Source: Nocardioides sp. (lineage in GTDB: Bacteria; Actinomycetota; Actinomycetes; Propionibacteriales; Nocardioidaceae). From it: a stretch of DNA of 61,507 nt. The position numbers were made by a program, and so were the translations under genes. The notes beneath the pieces were generated by a model. It worked only from the letters and a program-made list of their open reading frames with translations. It made no database searches and was not told the DNA's origin. The stretch spans positions 1-61,507 of the forward strand of contig NZ_JAPYPS010000022.1 of the NCBI RefSeq assembly GCF_029937575.1, in the 5' to 3' direction. Position 1 is the first letter of the stretch. Every line of letters starts with the position of its first letter. Below, in pieces: positions 51,397 to 60,584 of the stretch.

Positions 51397-52256
51397 TGTC
51401 GTCGCTCCTCCCGCTGGTCTCCCTGACGTCCTGGGGGGAGCGACTGCCCGACCTCGTCACGGCTCCCGGGTTCGTGCCGTTGGCCTTCGTGATCGCCTTC
51501 GCTGCCGGTGCGGCGCACGCAGTCGCTCCCGGTCACGGCAAGAGCCTGGCGGCGGCCTACCTCGTCGGCAGCGAAGGACGCGTGCGCGACGCCGCCTGGA
51601 TGGCGGGTTCGGTGGCGGCGATGCACACCATCTCGGTGCTGGTCGTCGCCGTGGCCTGGACCTTCCTCTCCCTCTCCGACGTGCTCCGCCTCGACGACCT
51701 CACCGCCGGCCTGCGGCTGGTCGCCGGACTCCTGGTCATCGCGACCGGTCTGTGGCTGCTGCGCCGCCGCCTGCGCGCGGCGGCAGGCGAGGGCCACGGC
51801 CACGGCCACGGCCACGGTCACGGGCACGGGCACGGGCACGGGGACGGGGACGGGGACGGGGACGGGCACGGAGTCCGGACGCTGGCGGCACCGGGCGCCG
51901 TCAGCACCGCGGTCGCGGTACCGATCTCGTCGCGCCGCCCCGGCATCGTGCTGCTGGGCATCTCCGGAGGGCTAGCGCCGTCGCCGGCGGCGTTCCTCGT
52001 CCTCGTGAGCGGTCTGTACGTCGGGCGCGCGGGCTTCGCCCTGGCCCTGGTCGTCGCCTTCGGGGCGGGGCTCGCCCTCGTCCTCTTCACCGTGGGCCTG
52101 CTCGCGCTCGCCGGCTCCTCGTGGCTCTCCCGGGCCGCCGAGTCCCGTCGTGCCCTGCACCTGGCCTCCCGCATGGCCCCGGCCCTGGCCGCCGTCAGCC
52201 TCATCGCGCTGGGCGGGGTGATCACCGCGCTGGCTGCCAGAACCCTGCTCGCCTGA
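51393..52256 (+). CDS. NicO/RcnA-type nickel-cobalt transporter with His-rich loop
   Basis: A 287-residue membrane protein with six hydrophobic segments. HAVAPGHGK (residues 42-50) is the H-x4-[PG]-GHGK motif of NicO/RcnA proteins. A cytoplasmic or periplasmic loop at about 134-160 has eight His-Gly, four Asp-Gly and one more His-Gly dipeptide, a likely metal chelator. Family role: nickel/cobalt transport, often efflux. The ATG overlaps the upstream secreted partner by 4 bp. Confidence 0.92.
   Translation: MMSSLLPLVSLTSWGERLPDLVTAPGFVPLAFVIAFAAGAAHAVAPGHGKSLAAAYLVGSEGRVRDAAWMAGSVAAMHTISVLVVAVAWTFLSLSDVLRLDDLTAGLRLVAGLLVIATGLWLLRRRLRAAAGEGHGHGHGHGHGHGHGHGDGDGDGDGHGVRTLAAPGAVSTAVAVPISSRRPGIVLLGISGGLAPSPAAFLVLVSGLYVGRAGFALALVVAFGAGLALVLFTVGLLALAGSSWLSRAAESRRALHLASRMAPALAAVSLIALGGVITALAARTLLA
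51795..51872 (+). repeat. HG/DG codon repeat array
   Basis: A 6-bp repeat array (CACGGN) changes into GACGGG for four units and returns to one CACGGA unit, giving 8 HG, 4 DG, 1 HG within the transporter gene. It is prone to slippage. No CRISPR features. Confidence 0.85.
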
Positions 52257-52315
52257 GCCTCGGAACCTCTCCGGACACATCTCTCATGACACCACCCACC
52301 CAAGGAGAAGATCGC

Positions 52316-55300
52316 ATGACGCACCACCCCCTGCGCCTGCGCCGTCGCCGCCGTTCGGCGACGACGGTGCTGGCCGGTCTGGTGACCATCGCCGTGGTCG
52401 CCGGGACCGGGACGGCGCACGCCGCCGCCCCCGTCACGGCCGGCGCACCCCCGGCACCGGTCACCCCCACCGCGGCCGAGGTGTCCTCGGCCCCCACCCT
52501 GACCCCCGAGGACGGGGCGTACGTCGAGGGCACGATCGCGGTGTCCTCCGACGCCACCGCCGCCGGTGACCCCGTCACCGCGCTGACCGTCGACGGGAGC
52601 CGGATCGAGGCCGCCGCGACCCTCGGGTCCTCGCAGCTGTCCTTCGACGTGGGCAGCAACTCGATCGAGACCCGCTTCGGCAACTACCTGCTCGTCAACG
52701 GCGAGCACCGCATCGACCTGACGGACGCCGTCGACGAGCGCGTCACCCTGCCCGTGCCCAACGAGGTCCTCGTCACCGGCGACAACTCCGTCGAGATCTT
52801 CACCGGAGCCATCGACAGCTCGTGCGGCCTCAACAACGACGACTTCGCGGTCTCCGAGGTGCGCCTCGACCTGCTGGGGGAGAGCGCCGACGGCGAGGAG
52901 AACGAGTTCACCTACGCCATGGGCGACGGCAGCTGCGGGTCGAACGAGTCCCTGCTGACCTACGCGAAGCTGAACTTCTTCGTCCAGGGCGTGCCGGGGG
53001 AGACGACCGGCCTCGCGGCGGACCTCGACACCACGTCGCTGGGCAACGGCCGCCACGACATCGTGGCCCGGACCGCCTCCGGAGCGAAGACCTCCCACCG
53101 GGTCCGCGTCAACAACGCCCCCGCCGGAGCGCCGCGCATCTCGCCCACCGACGGCACCCTGGTCGCGGGCGAGCAGACGATCCTGGCGGCCACCGACGTC
53201 GACGGCGGTGGGTCGATCGACAACCTGCTCATCGACGGTGCGGTCCCACCTGCCGTGCGCACCCTCGCAGCGGGCAGCGCCGCGCTGCGCTTCACCGTCG
53301 GGAGCAACTCGATCGACACGCGCTACTACAACCACCTCCTGGTGAACGGTCACCGCGTCGACATCGGCGGCGACTGGGTGAGCGAGACGGTCGAGATCGC
53401 CTTCCCGCGGCACTTCCTGCTGCCCGGCGACAACGTGATCAGCATCGTGACCGGCGACATCAACGGGACCAGCGACGGCGAGCGGTGCGCGAACCTCGAC
53501 GACTTCGACCTCAGCGACCTCTCGCTGGTGGTCGAGGGCGGCACGGTGACACCCGGCGACAACCCGGCGACGTACGCGATGGGCGACGGCACGTGCGGCA
53601 GCAGCAGCACGAAGCTGGCGCAGGCCGACCTCGCCTTCTCCGTCACCGATGCCCCCATGACGCGCACCCTGTCGACGCTGGGTGCTGGGGATGCGCACCT
53701 GAGCTTCTTCGTCGACGGCAACGGGACCGAGGCGCGCTACGTCAACTACGTGCTCGTCAACGGCATGCGCGTGGACCTCGGCGACTACGTCGGCGTCACG
53801 GCCGACCTGACGATCCCCAACGAGTGGCTCCTGCCCGGCACGAACCTCGTCGAGGTGGTGGCCGGCGCGATCACGACGAGCTGTGGTGAGAACTTCGACG
53901 ACTTCCCGCTGAGCGAGATCAGCCTGGCGCCGGCCGTCGGCACGGCCGCGCTGACCTACCGTTCCACCCGGACCGACGGCTCGCAGTACCCGGTGACCAT
54001 CGGCGACGGCAGCTGCGGCAGCAGCTTCACCGGCACGTACGCCGTGGGCCTGACCTTCGAGGTCGACGGGGCGCCGCAGGGCCTGCGCTCCGACATCGAC
54101 ACGGCCGGCATCCCGGACGGTGAGCACACGTTGAGCGCCACCTCGACCGGTGGCGACACCGCCACCCGCACCCTCGTCACCGACAACTCCGCACCGGTCG
54201 TGGTGTCGAGCACGCCGGCGATCGGCCAGCGGATCACGTCCGCGATGGCCTTCGACCTCGAGCTCGAGGACCTGGCCGGTGTGGCCGGCACCCCCGAGAT
54301 CACCCTCGACGGAGAGTCGCTCGCCCTCGGCGACCCCGTGGGCCCCGGCCTGACTGCCGGGCAGCACACCGTGCAGGTGCGGGCCACCGACGCACTGGAC
54401 AACAGCGCCACGCGTGAGTTCACCTTCACCAGTGCCGGCATCCCGGATGCTCCCACCGAGCTCACCCCCGCCTCGGGCACCACCGGCGTCGGCCGCAGCG
54501 TCGACCTGGAGGCGCAGGTGGCGGTGCCGGGCGGCGGTGACGTCACCGCGACCTTCACGGCGGCTGAGGTGATCGTCCCCCCGACCGGCTTCCAGGGCGT
54601 CGCGAGCGCTGTCCCCACGACTCTCGAGGTCGCCGGGGAGGAGGAGGTCGACACCTCGTCGCTGACCCCCCTCGGAGACGGTGAGCTGGCCTCGCCGGCC
54701 GGACGCGACGTGACCTTCCTGCGCTACGACCTCGACGTCAGCGGCGGCACGGGCAACCCGGTGCTGCGCTGGACCGGCACGGTGGACCCCGAGCGGGTCG
54801 CGGCACTGCGCGCCTGGGACCCGGCCGCGCAGTCGTGGGACGTGCTGGCCAGCACCCGTGGCGTCGCCGATGGCAGCAGCGTGCTGACCGCGACCGCACG
54901 CGGCCGCTACGTCGACCGTGGGACCGTCCACGTCCTGGTGACCGGGGAGGACCCGTTCGCCGACGACATCGATGCCGGCGACCCGAACGGATTCGCCGAC
55001 CCGTCGGCGTACGACTTCTCGATCGCCCACTTCACCGACACCCAGTACCTCTCCGAGGGCGCGGTCGAGCAGGAGACCGAGGCGGAGCGGGCCATCTGGA
55101 CCGCGGCCTACGGCGCCACGACCAAGTGGATCGCCGAGCAGGCCGAGGCGCGCAAGATCGCCTACGTGGCCCACACGGGCGACATCATCGAGAACAACAT
55201 CAACGCGCCCACCACGCCCGAGATGCAGGCGCAGGTCACCGGTGAGTTCGAGGTGTCGAGCGAGCTGCAGAGCACCCTCGACGACGCCGGTGTGCCGAAC

Positions 55301-57127
55301 CAGGTGATCGCCGGCAACCACGACAACCAGCGTGGTCTCGAGACCGGCCCGGAGGCGATCTACAACTCCTACTACGGTCCCGACCGCTACGAGGCGGCCG
55401 ACGACGGCTGGGGCGATGCGTCGTACGGCGGCCCGTGGAAGGAGGGCGACAACCAGAACAACTACGTCCTCTTCTCGGCCGGCGGCCTGGAGTTCGTCAC
55501 CGTCGGTCTGTCGTACGGCGTGACGCGCGAGGAGGCCGACTGGGCGGCGTCGGTCTTCGCACGGTTCCCCGACCGCAACGGCATCCTGCTCTCGCACGAC
55601 TACCTGAAGCCGTCGACCAACCCCGACGGGCGAGGCTCCGCCTTCTCGACCCCTGACGGGTCGCTGCTCTACCGCCTGGTCGTGGAGTCCAACCCCAACG
55701 TGTTCCTGGTGCTCGCCGGCCACGAGCACGGCGTCGGGACCAACATCAAGTCCGGTGTCGGCCCGACCGTCACGCACGACGTGGTCGAGATGCTGGCCGA
55801 CTACCAGTTCTACACGGTCTCGGCCGACCGGCTCGGACTGACGGAGATCGGCGGCTACGAGCCCACCGACCGGCTGCGGTTCGGCGCCAGCTTCCTGCGG
55901 ATGCTGCAGTTCGACGTCGACCGTGGCGAGATGATCGTCGACACCTACTCACCGTTCCTCGACGAGTTCGGGGCGACCGAGTACGACGAGGACGAGCGCT
56001 ACGACGGCACCGAGGACAACATGGTGCTGCCGGTCGACCTGACGAGTCGCACGACGACCTTCACGACCGACGACATCGCAGCCTTCGTGCCCGGAGACGA
56101 GGTCGGTACCGCGACCGTCGCGTCGGGAGAGGTGGCCACGACGACCTGGGACGGGCTGAGCCCGCGCACGACGTACGCCTGGATCGCCACCGCCACCAGC
56201 CCGGGCGGGGGTCGCGCCACGGCCGAGCCCGGCGTGTTCCGCACGGCTCGCGCCCCCGAGTCGGTGGTCGCCGCCGACGACGTCGAGGTGCCGTTCGGTG
56301 AGGACGCGACGGTGACCGTCACCATCACCCCGGCAGGCAGCAGCGACACCGGTGGCGAGGTCGTCGGGGAGGTCGAGGTGCGCGAGGGCGAGGAGCTCCT
56401 GGCCTCGGCCACGGTCGTCGACGGCGTCGCCGAGGTCACCGTGCCTGCCGGACTGGCTCCTGGGCGTCACGACCTGGTCGCGTCGTACGCCGGCAGCGGC
56501 TGGGTCGGGGGCGGCGAGACCGACCTCGTGCTCACCGTCGGCAAGGCGGGCTCCGGGGTCACGGTGACGGCGCCCGACGTCACCAGCGGTGAGCAGCCCG
56601 TGGTCACGGTCACCGTCGTCGGCGACGACGAGGACGTCACCGTCACCGGTGACGTGCGGGTCAGCGAGGGTGACGAGGTGCTGGGCACCGCGACGCTCGA
56701 GGCCGGGACGGCACAGGTGCTCCTGCCGCGGAGCCTGGCAGTCGGCCCCCACGAGCTCACGGTGGACTACCTCGGCAACGACGACGTCGAGGTCGCCACG
56801 GCGACGGCGACGCTGACCGTGCTGGCCGAGCCTCGGGTGGACTCCTCGACCAAGGTGCGGGCCACGCCGCGCCGGGTCGAGCGGGGCGCTCCCGTCGAGC
56901 TGAGGGTCACGGTGCGCTCAGCGCGTGGGGGCCCCGACGGTGAGCTGAAGGTGAAGCTGGGCGGGCGCCGCGTCGCCCTGGGCACCCTCGTCGACGGCCG
57001 GGCCAGCATCACGGTGCCTGCCAAGGTGCGTCCTGGCAAGCGGACCTTCAAGGTGCGCTTCCTCGGCTCCGACACCGCTCGGCCGAGTGCCGACAAGGTG
57101 AAGGTGAAGGTCGTCAAGCGCCGCTGA
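52316..57127 (+). CDS. Very large secreted metallophosphoesterase with triplicated N-terminal module
   Basis: A 1603-residue exported protein. The signal peptide (RRRRRSATTVLAGLVTIAVVAG...AHA) is cut near residue 37. Residues 102-225, 317-442 and 455-583 are three copies of a cysteine-containing beta module (see findings). Ig-like segments follow. A calcineurin-like phosphoesterase covers about 898-1150: FSIAHFTDTQYL, VAHTGDIIE, GNHDNQ, SHDYL and AGHEHGVG supply the metal ligands. The C-terminal 290 residues hold three Ig-like (Big_3-type) domains. AAGGAG precedes the ATG; the open frame continues upstream without homology. No LPXTG or membrane anchor is visible. The substrate may be a phosphomonoester or cell-surface polymer. 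Confidence 0.88.
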   Translation: MTHHPLRLRRRRRSATTVLAGLVTIAVVAGTGTAHAAAPVTAGAPPAPVTPTAAEVSSAPTLTPEDGAYVEGTIAVSSDATAAGDPVTALTVDGSRIEAAATLGSSQLSFDVGSNSIETRFGNYLLVNGEHRIDLTDAVDERVTLPVPNEVLVTGDNSVEIFTGAIDSSCGLNNDDFAVSEVRLDLLGESADGEENEFTYAMGDGSCGSNESLLTYAKLNFFVQGVPGETTGLAADLDTTSLGNGRHDIVARTASGAKTSHRVRVNNAPAGAPRISPTDGTLVAGEQTILAATDVDGGGSIDNLLIDGAVPPAVRTLAAGSAALRFTVGSNSIDTRYYNHLLVNGHRVDIGGDWVSETVEIAFPRHFLLPGDNVISIVTGDINGTSDGERCANLDDFDLSDLSLVVEGGTVTPGDNPATYAMGDGTCGSSSTKLAQADLAFSVTDAPMTRTLSTLGAGDAHLSFFVDGNGTEARYVNYVLVNGMRVDLGDYVGVTADLTIPNEWLLPGTNLVEVVAGAITTSCGENFDDFPLSEISLAPAVGTAALTYRSTRTDGSQYPVTIGDGSCGSSFTGTYAVGLTFEVDGAPQGLRSDIDTAGIPDGEHTLSATSTGGDTATRTLVTDNSAPVVVSSTPAIGQRITSAMAFDLELEDLAGVAGTPEITLDGESLALGDPVGPGLTAGQHTVQVRATDALDNSATREFTFTSAGIPDAPTELTPASGTTGVGRSVDLEAQVAVPGGGDVTATFTAAEVIVPPTGFQGVASAVPTTLEVAGEEEVDTSSLTPLGDGELASPAGRDVTFLRYDLDVSGGTGNPVLRWTGTVDPERVAALRAWDPAAQSWDVLASTRGVADGSSVLTATARGRYVDRGTVHVLVTGEDPFADDIDAGDPNGFADPSAYDFSIAHFTDTQYLSEGAVEQETEAERAIWTAAYGATTKWIAEQAEARKIAYVAHTGDIIENNINAPTTPEMQAQVTGEFEVSSELQSTLDDAGVPNQVIAGNHDNQRGLETGPEAIYNSYYGPDRYEAADDGWGDASYGGPWKEGDNQNNYVLFSAGGLEFVTVGLSYGVTREEADWAASVFARFPDRNGILLSHDYLKPSTNPDGRGSAFSTPDGSLLYRLVVESNPNVFLVLAGHEHGVGTNIKSGVGPTVTHDVVEMLADYQFYTVSADRLGLTEIGGYEPTDRLRFGASFLRMLQFDVDRGEMIVDTYSPFLDEFGATEYDEDERYDGTEDNMVLPVDLTSRTTTFTTDDIAAFVPGDEVGTATVASGEVATTTWDGLSPRTTYAWIATATSPGGGRATAEPGVFRTARAPESVVAADDVEVPFGEDATVTVTITPAGSSDTGGEVVGEVEVREGEELLASATVVDGVAEVTVPAGLAPGRHDLVASYAGSGWVGGGETDLVLTVGKAGSGVTVTAPDVTSGEQPVVTVTVVGDDEDVTVTGDVRVSEGDEVLGTATLEAGTAQVLLPRSLAVGPHELTVDYLGNDDVEVATATATLTVLAEPRVDSSTKVRATPRRVERGAPVELRVTVRSARGGPDGELKVKLGGRRVALGTLVDGRASITVPAKVRPGKRTFKVRFLGSDTARPSADKVKVKVVKRR

Positions 57128-57142
57128 CCTGAGCGATCAGGG

Positions 57143-57177
57143 GTGCGCCGCCCGGCTCAGGGAGCCGGGCGGCGCAC
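57143..57177. terminator. 16-bp perfect terminator hairpin
   Basis: 57143-57158 pairs perfectly with 57162-57177 over AGG. It separates the convergent phosphoesterase and TetR genes. Confidence 0.75.
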
Positions 57178-57268
57178 GCGTCTGTCCAGGCGGTAGTGCA
57201 GCCGCACGACGCGAGCACCCTGCCGACGCCTCGCCACCAGGCGCGGGTGATCCGGTCCAGCCCCGCGC

Positions 57269-57910
57269 TCAGGGCTCGGACTTCCAGCTGAGGGCGCCGA
57301 TGAGCACCATGCGCAGCTGGGTGCGGGCCACGTCGCTGACTCGCTTCTCGGCCTCGGGGCGCCCGCCGGCATCGACGATCGCCTCGGCCGTGGCGACCAT
57401 CGCGGTCACGATGAGCCCGGAGAGGACGTGCAGGTCCTCGGCGCTCCAGTGGTCGGTGCCGGGCAGACGGGCGATGTCGGTGGCCAGCTCGCGCTCGCAG
57501 AGCTGGATCTCGTGGTGGATCCGGGCCTTGACCGCCGGGGGACCGGCGGCACGCTCGCGGGCGATGAAGCGGAAGTGCCCGCGGTGGCGGTGCACGTGCT
57601 CCTCCAGGGTGACGACCGAGCGGTCGACGATCTCGGTGAACGTCGGGACGGTGCCGTCGGAGCGGCGGATGGCGCGCAGCATCGCTCGCAGCGAGACGAA
57701 CGACTCGTCGACCAGCGCGAGCCCGAGGTCCTCGATGGAGTCGAAGTGCCGGTAGAACGCGGTCGGCACGATGCCGACCTCCTTGGCGACCTGGCGCAGC
57801 GAGAGGGCGACCAGGCTGGAGTCCTCGCACAGCACGAGGGCGGAGTCGAGGATCGAGCGCCGGGTGCGCTCCTTCTTCTCCCCACGGGTCTCTCCGGTCG
57901 ATGCGGTCAC
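57269..57910 (-). CDS. TetR family regulator of the desaturase operon
   Basis: A 213-residue TetR protein. KKERTRRSILDSALVLCEDSSLVALSLRQVAKEVGIVPTAFYRHFDS (residues about 11-57) is the DNA-binding domain; the helices with [19 protein letters not shown] define the ligand domain. It is divergent from the ferredoxin reductase-desaturase genes and is likely a repressor responding to acyl-CoAs, like DesT or FadR-type regulators (inference). GTG start. Palindromes in the intergenic region are plausible operators. Confidence 0.88.
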   Translation of the reverse strand: MTASTGETRGEKKERTRRSILDSALVLCEDSSLVALSLRQVAKEVGIVPTAFYRHFDSIEDLGLALVDESFVSLRAMLRAIRRSDGTVPTFTEIVDRSVVTLEEHVHRHRGHFRFIARERAAGPPAVKARIHHEIQLCERELATDIARLPGTDHWSAEDLHVLSGLIVTAMVATAEAIVDAGGRPEAEKRVSDVARTQLRMVLIGALSWKSEP

Positions 57911-58013
57911 GGCGAGCAGTCTAGGACTCCTCCTCGTCGGACCTGTGAGAAGACATGTGTGCACACTCACGCAGCGACGGGCCCCTGGGTGGTCGGCGTC
58001 ACGCGCCGCGCCC

Positions 58014-58043
58014 TTGACCGGGGGACCCGATCCTCGCGATAGT
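58014..58043 (+). promoter_or_regulatory. Candidate -35/-10 for the desaturase operon
   Basis: TTGACC (58014-58019), an 18-bp spacer, then GATAGT (58038-58043). It lies 40 bp upstream of the reductase start. Position is inferred from consensus. Confidence 0.55.
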
Positions 58044-58047
58044 TTCG

Positions 58048-58063
58048 GTGTACGCATGTTCAC
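58048..58063. promoter_or_regulatory. Imperfect palindrome overlapping the predicted transcription start
   Basis: GTGTACGCATGTTCAC (58048-58063) is a partial palindrome (GTGnACnnnnGTnCAC) just downstream of the -10. It fits a TetR operator; the perfect palindrome GTGTGCACAC at 57957-57966 is another candidate nearer the TetR gene. Confidence 0.45.
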
Positions 58064-58082
58064 TCAAAGCTTGGAGGTCGGG

Positions 58083-59207
58083 ATGAGCACCACCCTCGCC
58101 AGCACCGTGGGCGGCCGGATGCTGCGCAGCCGCGTCGTCGCGGCCCTCGCCAGCCCGCACGGCGTCGACCGCTACCTCGAGCTCGTCAACCCGATGTGGG
58201 CCGCCGAGGAGGTGCGCGCCCGCGTCGTCGACGTACGACGCGAGAACGCCGACTCCGACGGAGCCCCGGTCGCGACGCTCACGCTCCAGCCCACCAGCAC
58301 CTGGCGTGGGCACCGCGCCGGGCAGTACGTCCAGGTCGGCGTCGACCTGCCCGACTCCGGCAAGCGGATGACCCGCTGCTTCTCGATCTCCTCGGCGTCC
58401 TCGTTGCCGGGCGAGCAGATCGCCCTCACCATCCGCGCCCACGACGAGGGCCAGGTCTCGAAGTACCTCGTGAGCCAGGCGCAGCCCGGCCAGATGGTGC
58501 ACCTGAGCCAGGCCGAGGGCGAGTTCACGCTTCACGAGAGCGCGGCGACCCCGACCAACAACCATCTGCTCTTCATCACGGGTGGCTCGGGCATCACCCC
58601 GGCGATGTCGATCCTGCGCACCCTGCTCAGGGACGGGTACGACGGCAGGGCCGGTCGCAAGGTCACCTTCCTGCACTACGCACGGTCGGCCGAGGACCAG
58701 ATCTTCGCCGCCGAGCTCGCCGAGATCGCCGAGGCCGACAACGACGTGACGGTGCACCTGCGCCACGGCGACCACGTGTTCTCCGACTTCGAGCTGCGAC
58801 GGCTGGTGCCCGACTACCGCGACACCGACACCTGGGCCTGCGGCCCGGCCGGGCTGATGGAGCTGATCCACTCGGCGTACACGGCCGACGAGGTGCTCTC
58901 TGCGCGCCTGCGCACCGAGTTCTTCAAGCCGCCGAGGGTCGCGACCGGAGCAGCGGAGGGGGACGTGTCGTTCGACCGGTCCGGAACCGGCGCCGCCAAC
59001 ACCGGGGCCACCCTGCTGGAGCAGGCCGAGGCGCTCGGGCTGACGCCGGAGTTCGGCTGCCGGATGGGCATCTGCTTCTCCTGCACCTCCCGCAAGACCG
59101 AGGGCACGGTGCGCAACGTGCTCACCGGTGCCGAGTCCTCCCTGCCGGACGAGGACATCCAGATCTGTGTCACCACCCCCGTCGGCGACTGCGCCGTCGA
59201 CCTCTGA
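58083..59207 (+). CDS. Ferredoxin reductase with fused [2Fe-2S] domain
   Basis: A 374-residue flavoprotein: an FAD-binding domain (RAGQYVQVGVDL, RCFSISSASS), an NAD-binding domain (LLFITGGSGITPAMSILRTLL, WACGPAGLMELI), then a plant-type ferredoxin domain with Cys residues in CRMGICFSCTSRK and a last Cys in IQICV. It passes electrons to the desaturase encoded 31 bp downstream, like the mycobacterial DesA3 partner (Rv3230c). GGAGGTCGGG gives the ATG. Confidence 0.94.
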   Translation: MSTTLASTVGGRMLRSRVVAALASPHGVDRYLELVNPMWAAEEVRARVVDVRRENADSDGAPVATLTLQPTSTWRGHRAGQYVQVGVDLPDSGKRMTRCFSISSASSLPGEQIALTIRAHDEGQVSKYLVSQAQPGQMVHLSQAEGEFTLHESAATPTNNHLLFITGGSGITPAMSILRTLLRDGYDGRAGRKVTFLHYARSAEDQIFAAELAEIAEADNDVTVHLRHGDHVFSDFELRRLVPDYRDTDTWACGPAGLMELIHSAYTADEVLSARLRTEFFKPPRVATGAAEGDVSFDRSGTGAANTGATLLEQAEALGLTPEFGCRMGICFSCTSRKTEGTVRNVLTGAESSLPDEDIQICVTTPVGDCAVDL

Positions 59208-59238
59208 CCCCCTGCCCTGCTGAGAAAGGACGAAGCAC

Positions 59239-60345
59239 ATGAGCATCCCCTACCAGGACGAGACCTTCGAGGCCCGTGAGGTCGTCGAGGAGGTCACGAA
59301 GCTGTCCGCCGAGCAGCTCGACGCCTTCGGTGCCGAGATGGATGCGATCCGCCAACGGGTGATCGCCGACCTCGGCCAGGCCGACCGGGACTACATCCAC
59401 AACGTCGTCAAGGCCCAGCGCGCCTTCGAGGTCGCCGGCCGAGCCCTGTTCTACCTGCCCCCGGCCTGGCCGCTGGCGGTCGCCTCCCTGAGTGTGTCGA
59501 AGATCCTCGACAACATGGAGATCGGGCACAACGTCATGCACGGCCAGTACGACTGGATGAACGAGCCGGGCCTGAGCTCGCGTCAGTTCGACTGGGACAA
59601 CGTGTGCCCCGGCGAGCAGTGGAAGTACAGCCACAACTACATCCACCACACGTTCACCAACATCCTCGGCAAGGACCGTGACATCGGCTACGGGATCCTG
59701 CGGATGGACGAGGACCAGAAGTGGCACCCCTACTACCTCGGCAACCCGGTCTACGCCTTCCTGCTGATGGTCTTCTTCGAGTGGGGCGTGGCGATGCACG
59801 ACCTCGAGGTCGAGAACATCGTGTCGGGCAAGCGCAGCCTGGATGACAACAAGGCGCTCTACCCGGGCCTGATGAAGAAGATCCGGCGTCAGGCACTCAA
59901 GGACTACGTGCTGTTCCCGGCCCTGACCGGGCCGCTCTTCCCGCTGACCCTGGCGGGCAACGCGACGGCCAACCTGATCCGCAACGTGTGGGCCTTCAAC
60001 ATCATCTTCTGCGGCCACTTCCCGGCCGGGGTGGCGACCTTCTCCGAGGAGGAGTGCGAGGACGAGTCCCGCGGGCACTGGTACTACCGCCAGATCCTCG
60101 GCTCGGCCAACATCACCGGTGGCAAGCTCTTCCACCTGATGTCGGGCAACCTGTCGCACCAGATTGAGCACCACCTCTTCCCCGACCTGCCGGCGCGGCG
60201 CTACCCGGAGATCGCCGGCGAGGTGCGCGAGATCTGCGAGCGCTACGGCATCGCCTACAACACCGGTCCGCTGCACAAGCAGCTCGGCAGCGTCGCCAAG
60301 AAGATCTGCAAGATGGCCCTGCCGCCCAAGAAGCAGGCAGACTAG
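59239..60345 (+). CDS. desA3: Membrane acyl-CoA/fatty acid desaturase (DesA3-like)
   Basis: A 368-residue membrane desaturase. The three His boxes are HNVMHGQYD (HxxxH), HNYIHHTFTN (HxxxHH) and QIEHHLFPDL (QxxHH), the di-iron ligands of acyl-lipid/acyl-CoA desaturases. Two hydrophobic pairs precede and follow the central region. Related to Rv3229c (DesA3), the stearoyl-CoA delta-9 desaturase. It follows the reductase gene and is probably regulated by the TetR protein at 57269. Confidence 0.94.
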   Translation: MSIPYQDETFEAREVVEEVTKLSAEQLDAFGAEMDAIRQRVIADLGQADRDYIHNVVKAQRAFEVAGRALFYLPPAWPLAVASLSVSKILDNMEIGHNVMHGQYDWMNEPGLSSRQFDWDNVCPGEQWKYSHNYIHHTFTNILGKDRDIGYGILRMDEDQKWHPYYLGNPVYAFLLMVFFEWGVAMHDLEVENIVSGKRSLDDNKALYPGLMKKIRRQALKDYVLFPALTGPLFPLTLAGNATANLIRNVWAFNIIFCGHFPAGVATFSEEECEDESRGHWYYRQILGSANITGGKLFHLMSGNLSHQIEHHLFPDLPARRYPEIAGEVREICERYGIAYNTGPLHKQLGSVAKKICKMALPPKKQAD

Positions 60346-60350
60346 GCCGC

Positions 60351-60569
60351 ATGAGCGACCCCGAGGAGCACCTCACCAAGGCCGAGATCGGCAAGGACGC
60401 GATCCAGTCGACCGCCGAGGCCGCAGCCGTCGCGGTCGGTGAGGTCGCCACGATCATCACCGGCGCCGTGCGGGACGTCGCCACGGCGATCGGCGGTTTT
60501 GCGACCGAGGTCTTCGAGATCCGGGAGTCGGCCCGCAAGGCCCAGGCCGAGCACACCGACGACGACTGA
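60351..60569 (+). CDS. Small protein in the desaturase operon
   Basis: A 72-residue protein starting 5 bp after the desaturase stop. The N-terminus is acidic (SDPEEHLTKAEIGKDAIQ); residues 20-50 are an alanine/valine-rich, amphipathic helix (AVAVGEVATIITGAVRDVATAIG); the C-terminus is charged (RKAQAEHTDDD). Unrecognised; might be a peripheral membrane or desaturase-stabilising protein (inference). Confidence 0.6.
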   Translation: MSDPEEHLTKAEIGKDAIQSTAEAAAVAVGEVATIITGAVRDVATAIGGFATEVFEIRESARKAQAEHTDDD

Positions 60570-60584
60570 GCTCGGCGCGCTCGC

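Noticed and set aside
51795..51872. CRISPR-like array in the transporter gene
   Set aside because: A 6-bp codon repeat without spacers inside a coding region; the translation is HG and DG dipeptides.
51221..52315. N-terminal extension of the phosphoesterase frame
   Set aside because: It overlaps the NicO and partner genes in another frame; the signal peptide and AAGGAG support the ATG at 52316.
51818..55777. A 1319-codon minus-strand open frame opposite the phosphoesterase
   Set aside because: Its sequence is Val/Arg/Gly-rich low complexity without family motifs; the plus strand encodes the clear phosphoesterase.
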